A stretch of 8,008 bases of DNA from an uncultured Akkermansia sp. (lineage in GTDB: Bacteria; Verrucomicrobiota; Verrucomicrobiia; Verrucomicrobiales; Akkermansiaceae): assembly GCA_947585525.1 (NCBI GenBank), contig CANPXA010000075.1, positions 1-8,008 on the forward strand, given 5' to 3'. The stretch's first letter is position 1; each line of letters begins with the position of its first letter. The notes under the pieces were generated by a model. It did not search any database and was not told where the DNA came from. It was given only the letters and a program-made list of their open reading frames with translations. Positions 1 through 4,908 of this stretch are shown one piece after another. A program made the position numbers and the translations under genes.

Positions 1-2063
1 ACTTCTGCCGGAAGAACGGAGAGGAGGCGTTTGTGGAGGGTCTCCGCGGCGAAGGATGCCATGTCCTCTTGCGTCGAGCGAACCGTGAGCACAGCCATGT
101 GGGTGAAAGGAGGAAAGGCAAATTTTTCTCTCAGTCCGAGTTCGTTCTCCACGAACCCATCCGTGTCGTGTCGTCGCGCAAATTGGATAGCCGCCGCCTG
201 GGGAGAGTATGTCTGAATGATAACCTCCCCGTCAACCTCACCTCGGCCTGCACGACCCGCTACTTGGGTAAGAAGCTGGAAAGTGCGCTCCGCCGCACGC
301 GGATCGGGCACATTGAGTCCGAGATCCGCATTGAGCACTCCTACCAAGGTCACCCGCGGAAAGTCCAGTCCCTTGGAAATCATTTGCGTGCCCAGCAAGA
401 TATCAATTCGGTGCGTACGGAAACTCTCCAAAATGTCACGCAAGGCATTCTTGCGCGTCGTCACGTCGGCATCCACCCGCTGAATGCGCGCCCTCGGAAA
501 ACAACGCATGAGGATCTGCTCCACTTTCTGCGTACCGTACCCCTCCAGCAGAATGGCCTTGCTGCCGCACTCCGGACACGTACAGGGAGCCACCGCACGA
601 TACCCGCAAATATGGCACACGAGGCGATTCTCCGTGAGGTGGTAGGTGAGCGGCAGAGCGCAATGCTCACAGGTCACCACATACCCGCAGTCCGGACACT
701 GCAGAGCTCGAGCAAATCCCCTCCGATTCAACAAGAGGATCACTTGCTCCTTCTTCTCAAGACGATCCTCGATGGCAACTCTCAACCGCTCCGAAAGCAC
801 TCCCATGTATCTCTTGTCCTTCGCCTCCGTACGCATATCCAACACGCGGGTGAGAGGCAACCTCTGCCCATCAGCTCTCTTTTCCATACGCACAAGGTTG
901 TACTTACCGGTGCTCACATTGTGCAGGGATTCCAACGACGGTGTAGCGGAACCCAAAATGATGGAAGCTCCCTCCATACGAGCGCGCAGCACAGCGAGGT
1001 CACGCCCGTGATAACGCGGAGCGCTTTCCTGTTTGTACGAGGAGTCATGCTCTTCATCCACAATGATGAGTCCCAAATTGCGAACGGGTGCAAAAAGAGC
1101 GGAGCGAGGTCCGATGGCGATGCGCGCCTGCCCGCGGTGGATGGCATGCCACTCGTCATACCTCTCTCCATCGCTCAGAGCGCTGTGCAGGATAGCCACG
1201 GCGCCGGGATGCTGTGCAAAACGGCTCTTAAATCGTTCCACCGTCTGCGGTGTGAGGGAAATCTCAGGCACGAGAATAAGCACGCCCTGCCCCTGCTCCA
1301 TGACGTGCGCCGCCGCCTGAAGATACACCTCTGTTTTGCCGGAACCCGTTACCCCTTGCAACAGGACGGGACGCGTATCCTTTGCTTTTTTTGCCTCAAG
1401 AATAACATGGAGAGCGTGCTCCTGCTCGGGATTGAGCGGCAGAGGACTCGTGGGGGCAAATTGCTCCTTGGCCGTGGGATCTCGGTGGACAGCTTCCTCG
1501 CCTATGCTTACGAGCTGCCTCTTTTCCAGGGCTCTGCAAGCAGCCAGAGCGGAAGTGCCTCCTATGTCGGACAGAGGCTCCTTACCCTCGTCTCCGGCCA
1601 TCAGATACCGGAGAACGCTGGCCTGCCGCGGAGCTCGGCGACTGATCTTGTTGAGCTCATCATCACTCGGTCTTCTCACAAGGGAAACGACCTTACGCGT
1701 CTTCTCCTCGTGTCGCTCACTGCGCACCGGCTCCGGGACGATACAGCGCACCATCTGTTCCACCGGTACGGCATAATACGCCGCCGCCCACTCCGCCAAA
1801 TCCATCAACACACTCGAAACAACCGGAACGTCCTCCAGTGCACGCAGGATGGGCTTCATCCGGTGCCGAAGCTGCTCCGACTGCTCCACAATCCTCACGA
1901 CAGTTCCGGTCGTCGTCCTGTTGCGCAAGGGGATCTCAACCCTCCATCCTCGCTGCACCTCCATGCCTTCCGGTACGACATAGTCGAGCAGCATATCGCT
2001 CAAACCATCCACCAAAACACGCGCCGCACGTGCCCCTTTTGCTTCATTGAAAAAATCCTGCAT
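1..2063 (-). CDS. priA: Primosomal protein N' (replication restart helicase PriA), C-terminus cut by window edge
   Basis: PriA is a superfamily 2 3'-5' DNA helicase that recognises stalled forks and D-loops and starts primosome reassembly in the cytoplasm. I translated the minus strand from the ATG at 2063 and obtained 687 uninterrupted codons to the window edge. Visible in order: an N-terminal DNA-binding region (about 13-110, starting ARVLVDGLSDMLLDYVVPEG); Walker A GVTGSGKTE (237-245); Walker B DEEH (336-339); GSATPSLES (371-379); four CxxC pairs of the zinc region (C456/459, C465/468, C483/486, C496/499); helicase motif V GTQMISKGLDFPRV (558-571); and motif VI QVAGRAGRG (600-608). Family members are roughly 730 residues, so a few tens are missing at the left edge. 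It lies 48 nt downstream of khpA on the same strand and probably shares its promoter. A GTG at 2090, in frame and 9 codons upstream, is an alternative start; neither start has a clear Shine-Dalgarno. Identity is very secure, the exact start is not. Confidence 0.97.
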   Translation of the reverse strand, partial: MQDFFNEAKGARAARVLVDGLSDMLLDYVVPEGMEVQRGWRVEIPLRNRTTTGTVVRIVEQSEQLRHRMKPILRALEDVPVVSSVLMDLAEWAAAYYAVPVEQMVRCIVPEPVRSERHEEKTRKVVSLVRRPSDDELNKISRRAPRQASVLRYLMAGDEGKEPLSDIGGTSALAACRALEKRQLVSIGEEAVHRDPTAKEQFAPTSPLPLNPEQEHALHVILEAKKAKDTRPVLLQGVTGSGKTEVYLQAAAHVMEQGQGVLILVPEISLTPQTVERFKSRFAQHPGAVAILHSALSDGERYDEWHAIHRGQARIAIGPRSALFAPVRNLGLIIVDEEHDSSYKQESAPRYHGRDLAVLRARMEGASIILGSATPSLESLHNVSTGKYNLVRMEKRADGQRLPLTRVLDMRTEAKDKRYMGVLSERLRVAIEDRLEKKEQVILLLNRRGFARALQCPDCGYVVTCEHCALPLTYHLTENRLVCHICGYRAVAPCTCPECGSKAILLEGYGTQKVEQILMRCFPRARIQRVDADVTTRKNALRDILESFRTHRIDILLGTQMISKGLDFPRVTLVGVLNADLGLNVPDPRAAERTFQLLTQVAGRAGRGEVDGEVIIQTYSPQAAAIQFARRHDTDGFVENELGLREKFAFPPFTHMAVLTVRSTQEDMASFAAETLHKRLLSVLPAE

Positions 2064-2111
2064 GGGTCGGCTGGAACTCTCTTGTTGCACGCGCCGCCAC
2101 GCCCCCCCGAC

Positions 2112-2387
2112 TCACTCCTCGACCTCGTCGTTGGAAAGAATACGCACCACCACTCTCACCCCACGCTTTTCACCGGCAGCCTTCGCCAGAGAACGTATCG
2201 CAGATGCCATCATCCCATTGCGTCCGATCAGCACCGGTACGTCCTCTCGGTCAACCACGAGACGGAAACGCACCATGTCATAATCTTTTGCCTGAGCCAC
2301 ACGCAACTGAGCCTTCTCCGGGTGCTTGAGGAGAGGCGATGTCACGGTGAGGAGATACTTCCCAATGGTTTCGACGAGCTGTTGCAT
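2112..2387 (-). CDS. khpA: KH-domain RNA-binding protein, KhpA/YlqC-like
   Basis: A 91-residue protein with a single KH domain. Small proteins of this family bind RNA, often as KhpA/KhpB pairs, and affect cell-envelope and division functions in some bacteria. The diagnostic GxxG loop is IGRNG (G55-R-N-G58), preceded by RLVVDREDVPVL and followed by a helix and the strand GVRVVVRIL, which matches the usual KhpA ending. The N-terminus (MQQLVETIGKYLL) also resembles KhpA, but the stretch up to the KH core (about 15-38) is somewhat longer than in the short Firmicutes forms. The start at 2387 is preceded only by a weak AAGG. It is the first gene of a two-gene unit with priA. KhpA genes more often sit with rpsP/rimM/trmD, so this partner is unusual in my knowledge. 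Its TGA stop lies in the same frame as priA. Confidence 0.88.
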   Translation of the reverse strand: MQQLVETIGKYLLTVTSPLLKHPEKAQLRVAQAKDYDMVRFRLVVDREDVPVLIGRNGMMASAIRSLAKAAGEKRGVRVVVRILSNDEVEE

Positions 2388-2419
2388 GACCTTGGCTTGT
2401 TCGGGCTAGCTGTTGCCCC

Positions 2420-2448
2420 ATCCTAGCTCCTGACGCCTGCTTTGTCAA
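2420..2448 (-). promoter_or_regulatory. Sigma70-type promoter for khpA-priA
   Basis: Reading the minus strand there is a perfect -35 TTGACA (2448-2443), a 17-nt spacer and a -10 TAGGAT (2425-2420). Transcription would begin near 2413 and give a leader of about 26 nt before the khpA ATG at 2387. A 10-bp perfect palindrome, GCTGTACAGC (2457-2466), lies just upstream of the -35 and could be an operator or chance. The outer end of the left inverted repeat starts at 2478, about 30 bp upstream of the -35, so the repeat stops short of the promoter core. Confidence 0.7.
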
Positions 2449-2477
2449 GCAGCAATGCTGTACAGCCGGGGCAAACG

Positions 2478-2600
2478 CACACGTGTCCCAAGAAAAACGC
2501 GATCCCAACACACAGTTATCGGCAGGTGATGAAACATAACCCATTGGTTATGGACGATGGTCGATGGACGATGTGGAGAATTCGCGCGCTACGCGCGGGG
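2478..2600 (+). repeat. Left arm of imperfect inverted repeat
   Basis: This 123-bp stretch recurs in inverted orientation at 3798-3926. The outer 33 bp (2478-2510) match exactly. The next 65 positions match at 50 by hand alignment. After a short indel, 17 bp (2584-2600) match exactly again. Internal structure: two degenerate 14-bp tandem units starting ATGGACGATG at 2550 and 2564, then a hairpin GCGCG-CTA-CGCGC. A CAAAC at 2472-2476 also has a counterpart on the right side (3927-3931), separated by a 1-nt indel, so the repeat may start slightly further out. No reading frame is supported here. Confidence 0.88.
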
Positions 2601-2758
2601 TGTGCGGAGCGAAAGTGAAGGTGGAAGGAGAAAACTCCTCCATGTCCAAATCTTTTTTGAGGAATATCGAATTATTTTGATGAGATAGTGAATATATTGC
2701 CGACTTTTGGAATTACTTTGTGGGGTCATTCCACAAAATTATATAAAGAGCGACTTCT

Positions 2759-2773
2759 TGGCACCTTTTTTGT
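2759..2773 (+). promoter_or_regulatory. Possible sigma54 (RpoN) promoter
   Basis: TGGCAC (2759-2764), a 5-nt spacer and TTGT (2770-2773) follow the -24/-12 layout TGGCAC-N5-TTGC, with T instead of C at the last -12 position. Transcription would start near 2784, about 66 nt before the ATG at 2850. The same bases form a hairpin, CTTGGCAC (2757-2764) against GTGTCAAG (2772-2779) with one G-T pair, which is a competing explanation. I found no nearby bacterial enhancer-binding protein gene. Confidence 0.33.
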
Positions 2774-2780
2774 GTCAAGA

Positions 2781-2812
2781 AACTGTTGCATTTAATCTTG
2801 CAATCGACAGTT
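2781..2812 (+). promoter_or_regulatory. Hairpin in the leader of the SnoaL-like gene
   Basis: AACTG-TTGCA pairs with TGCAA-CAGTT around an 8-nt loop, with a 4-nt bulge TCGA on the 3' side. That gives ten base pairs ending 37 nt before the start codon. It lacks a following T-run, so it is not a standard terminator. It could stabilise or regulate the mRNA, or be chance in an AT-rich leader. Confidence 0.3.
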
Positions 2813-2849
2813 CATTCAATAAAATACGCAACGAACCCTAAAATTCCCT

Positions 2850-3380
2850 ATGAAAATGACCCTTCTTCTCTGCCTCGTTTCATCCCTCTGCCTGGCCACT
2901 GCGCAGGAGGGACAACCTGTCCCCGCGCCCAAGCAAGCCGATTGCTCGCCATCATGTAACGGATCCCACGTTGAACGCAATAAAACTGCCATGAAGAAGT
3001 TCGAGCAGATGATCAACACATGTGATGACGCTCTGGCCGATGAGCTGGTAGCAGATGATGCTCCTTTCTTTACCCCGGCTTCTGAGGAGCCGTTGTACGG
3101 TGGCTCGGGTTACCTCTCCGTGGTGCGTTGGATGCGTTCCGGTTTTTCAGATGTGCAGTGGCATCTGGAAGAAATGGTGGCAGAGGGTAATATTGTCGCC
3201 GTCCGATGGACTCTCACCGGTACGCACGACGGCACCTTTCTCAATATTCCACCCACCGGGAAGAAGATTTCCTGTTCCATCATGAACTTTTATACTTTCA
3301 ATGACGAAGGAAAAATAGTCAACGATCTCGCTGCCGAGGGCATGATCGGTATTCTGCGAGGAATTGGAGCCATTCACTAA
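2850..3380 (+). CDS. Exported SnoaL-like (NTF2-fold) protein
   Basis: A 176-residue protein with a probable signal peptide: MKMTLLLCLVSSLCLATA, cleaved near A18/Q19. A short linker with two cysteines (C32, C36) follows. Residues 43-176 resemble SnoaL-like polyketide cyclase/ester cyclase proteins: RNKTAMKKFEQMINTCDDAL helix, DLVADD-like ELVADDA, then VQWHLEEMVAEGNIVAVRWTL, GTHDGTFLNIPPTGKKI and the closing FYTFNDEGKIVND strand. This fold forms a small-molecule binding pocket, but its members vary widely in function, so the substrate is unknown. Export implies action in the periplasm or outside the cell. The start at 2850 lacks a Shine-Dalgarno; Met3 (2856) is an alternative. It is the only credible gene between the inverted repeats, and its only same-strand neighbour in the window is recQ, about 1.5 kb downstream. 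Confidence 0.82.
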   Translation: MKMTLLLCLVSSLCLATAQEGQPVPAPKQADCSPSCNGSHVERNKTAMKKFEQMINTCDDALADELVADDAPFFTPASEEPLYGGSGYLSVVRWMRSGFSDVQWHLEEMVAEGNIVAVRWTLTGTHDGTFLNIPPTGKKISCSIMNFYTFNDEGKIVNDLAAEGMIGILRGIGAIH

Positions 3381-3797
3381 CTCTTCCCCACCCACCCCTC
3401 CCGACTACTCGTCACCTCACGATCTGCACTCCCCGCGGCATGCCATGGGTGGGGGCATATTACGCATCCGCGGCAAGTTTGAATCCAAACGTGTCCCAAT
3501 AAAATTTTCTCCGGGCTTATTCAACCCATTCCCCATGCGTTTCCTCTGGATGAAGGAAGTAGCGGAAAGACAGCGAACCATTGACGATTCAGAAAAGCGA
3601 TAAGCTCGGCATGGCACCATTCCGGACGCTTTCTAGCCAACAACTCACCTTGTCCCCAAAATTCCGCTGTGCTTTCGCTTTGACGCTTCGGTACCGCACT
3701 ACCTCAGCGCCCTGCGGGCAAAAGCTGCGCTCTTGTCCAATCGTCCTGCCCGCCCGCTTCGCGTGCACCCTGTACGGGGCCGTCGGACGCTTTGCCT
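3381..3797. other. 417-bp intergenic stretch without a supported gene
   Basis: Between the SnoaL-like stop and the right repeat arm I see no convincing gene. Short open frames exist on both strands but have no recognisable domain and no ribosome binding site. Notable sequence: palindromic CCGCGG sites at 3434 and 3469, a partial copy of the repeat end at 3489-3504, and a GC-rich stretch at about 3700-3797 whose words (GTGCGG and AGCGAAAG on the minus strand) also occur just inside the left arm. The right arm may therefore continue inward with gaps. Confidence 0.5.
3489..3504 (+). repeat. Third, partial copy of the repeat end
   Basis: ACGTGTCCCAATAAAA matches the left arm at 2481-2496 in 15 of 16 positions, in the same orientation. 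The similarity stops after it. A match this close is unlikely by chance in 8 kb. It may be a remnant of an older copy, or a shared protein-binding word. Confidence 0.55.
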
Positions 3798-3926
3798 CCC
3801 CGCGCGTAGCGCGCTATCATCCAAATCGTACATCGTCCATCGTACATCGTCCATAATCAACGGCTTATGTTGCATCACTCACTGATAACCTCCTGTTGGG
3901 ATCGCGTTTTTCTTGGGACACGTGTG
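3798..3926 (-). repeat. Right arm of imperfect inverted repeat
   Basis: The inverted counterpart of 2478-2600. Its outer 33 bp (3894-3926) are identical to the left end, and the inner GC-rich 17 bp (3798-3814, hairpin GCGCG-TAG-CGCGC) are identical too. Between them are two exact 14-bp tandem units, ATCGTACATCGTCC, at 3825-3838 and 3839-3852, which are degenerate in the left arm. The outer end contains the 8-bp palindrome ACACGTGT. It lies 7 bp beyond the stop codon of the aldo/keto reductase gene, so that mRNA must read into it and the arm may form its 3' end. Confidence 0.88.
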
Positions 3927-3933
3927 GTTTGAA

Positions 3934-4725
3934 TCAATCATACCACCCAAAAAGACCGTGCCCTTGATCAAGAGATCGCAACGAGATCAGTTCATCCGGC
4001 GAAAGGGAAAAATCAAAGATGTCGATGTTCTCTCGCATACGGTTTTTATGACCGGACTTCGGAAGGGGGCAGATTCCACACTGAACGAGGAAGCGGAGGG
4101 CAACCTGCGCCGGCGTTTTACCGTATGCTGCGCCGATGTCAGCGAGTAGAGGATGGGTAAAAATGTCGCATCGCCCGCACGCGAGAGGAGACCACGCTTG
4201 GGGGACAATGCCGAGTTGATGATAACGACGCACGAGTTCCGTCTGCTGACGGAAGGGATGCAACTCTTGCTGAATCACCTGCGGCGGGATGTCTCCGCAC
4301 CTCAGGATGTTCTCAAAATCCTCACCGTAAAAATTGCTCAGACCGATCGCGCGCACCTCCCCGCGAGCCACACATTGCTCCATCTCTCTCCAAATCTTCT
4401 CGTCCTGCCCCATCGGCCAGTGAATGAGCAACAGGTCGAGATAATCCACCCCCAGCTTGTGCATCGATTCCGCAACACTTCGCCGCACGTGCCGTCCGCT
4501 CTGCAGCTTCGTGACGAGAAAGATCTCACTGCGCGCCACACCGCTCTCCACTATACCACGTCCTACCTCCGTCTCGTTGCCGTACCATTGCGCCGTGTCG
4601 ATCATGCGGTAGCCGCAGTCCAGTGCGTCGCGCACACTGCGCTCCACCTGATCCGGCGGTATGCTGTACGTGCCGAATCCGAGCGGCGGCATGATGACAC
4701 CGTTGTTGAGGGTGTAGGGTTTCAT
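3934..4725 (-). CDS. Aldo/keto reductase
   Basis: A 263-residue NADPH-dependent oxidoreductase of the aldo/keto reductase superfamily, cytoplasmic, reducing carbonyl groups of small molecules. Family marks: GVIMPPLGFGTY near the N-terminus, DTAQWYGNE (43-51), LVTKL (70-74), YLDLLLIHWP (95-104), AIGLSNF, and PLPKSGHKNRMRENIDIFDF near the C-terminus, which binds the cofactor phosphate. The catalytic tetrad is complete: D43, Y48, K73 and H102. The length is close to the short bacterial members resembling 2,5-diketo-D-gluconate reductase, but the substrate cannot be read from sequence. The usual NQIEYHP is replaced by QQELHP. It is divergent from recQ with 183 bp between the starts. Upstream I see only weak promoter-like words and no clear Shine-Dalgarno. 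Its stop almost abuts the right inverted-repeat arm. Confidence 0.93.
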   Translation of the reverse strand: MKPYTLNNGVIMPPLGFGTYSIPPDQVERSVRDALDCGYRMIDTAQWYGNETEVGRGIVESGVARSEIFLVTKLQSGRHVRRSVAESMHKLGVDYLDLLLIHWPMGQDEKIWREMEQCVARGEVRAIGLSNFYGEDFENILRCGDIPPQVIQQELHPFRQQTELVRRYHQLGIVPQAWSPLACGRCDIFTHPLLADIGAAYGKTPAQVALRFLVQCGICPLPKSGHKNRMRENIDIFDFSLSPDELISLRSLDQGHGLFGWYD

Positions 4726-4791
4726 GATGAAAAATCGTACGCAATGATATTAGCACATGATCCGCAACTAAGCGATCCTGAAAACTCCGTC

Positions 4792-4820
4792 TTGCTTTTT
4801 TGTTGGGAATGCGATATGCT
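4792..4820 (+). promoter_or_regulatory. Candidate promoter for recQ
   Basis: TTGCTT (4792-4797), a 17-nt spacer and TATGCT (4815-4820) form a weak sigma70-like pair in the 183-bp gap between the divergent aldo/keto reductase and recQ genes. Transcription would start near 4827, about 80 nt before the recQ ATG. Both hexamers deviate from consensus (3/6 and 4/6). Confidence 0.3.
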
Positions 4821-4908
4821 CCACCACGGACGAGTGACCCACGCTGTTGACGTGTCGGAAATGAAGCTCCCGCAAGCACTTTTCTCGTTCCTTGCCTGAA
4901 ACAAGACT

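Larger units (their letters stand above)
2641..2820. other. AT-rich island upstream of the SnoaL-like gene
   Basis: By hand count, 60 of 180 bases are G or C (about 33%), clearly lower than the neighbouring genes. It contains a perfect 7-bp hairpin TTTGTGG-7nt-CCACAAA (2717-2737) followed by ATTATATAAA, the sigma54-like site and two further hairpins described separately. No coding frame is credible. It probably holds the control region of the gene that starts at 2850. Confidence 0.6.
2478..3926. mobile_element. Putative 1.45-kb inverted-repeat-bounded segment, no transposase
   Basis: The two repeat arms face each other and enclose about 1.2 kb containing one credible gene, a secreted SnoaL-like protein, an AT-rich leader and about 420 bp without a gene. 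The segment sits between the khpA promoter and the 3' end of an aldo/keto reductase gene. I see no transposase, integrase or reverse transcriptase inside, and no convincing target-site duplication at the outer ends, so movement is inferred only from the repeat layout. It could be a non-autonomous element with cargo, an invertible segment, or a resident gene flanked by two independent insertions of a dispersed repeat. Confidence 0.35.

Noticed and set aside
33..2426. A 797-codon open frame on the plus strand
   Set aside because: It lies antisense to khpA-priA, whose minus-strand frame carries all PriA helicase and zinc motifs. The plus-strand protein has no recognisable domain and is rich in R, H, L and S, as expected of a GC-rich shadow frame.
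2278..2544. An 88-codon minus-strand frame overlapping the start of khpA
   Set aside because: It overlaps khpA in another frame, spans its promoter and the left repeat end, and has no domain similarity I can see.
2717..2737. Hairpin TTTGTGG/CCACAAA as an intrinsic terminator
   Set aside because: It is not followed by a T-run on either strand and lies upstream of a gene, with no plus-strand gene ending before it.
3825..3852. The 14-bp tandem repeat as a possible CRISPR
   Set aside because: There are only two adjacent units without spacers, and no cas gene is in the window.
3364..3856. Small open frames on both strands downstream of the SnoaL-like gene
   Set aside because: They overlap each other and the repeat arm, lack ribosome binding sites, and their proteins look like translated intergenic DNA.
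2463..3940. Target-site duplication flanking the inverted repeats
   Set aside because: The flanks (CAAAC on the left, GTTTG on the right) are inverted rather than direct, so they extend the inverted repeat. No direct repeat was found outside it.
4744..4775. A promoter for the aldo/keto reductase
   Set aside because: A TATCAT-like -10 word is present on the minus strand, but no acceptable -35 lies 16-18 nt upstream.
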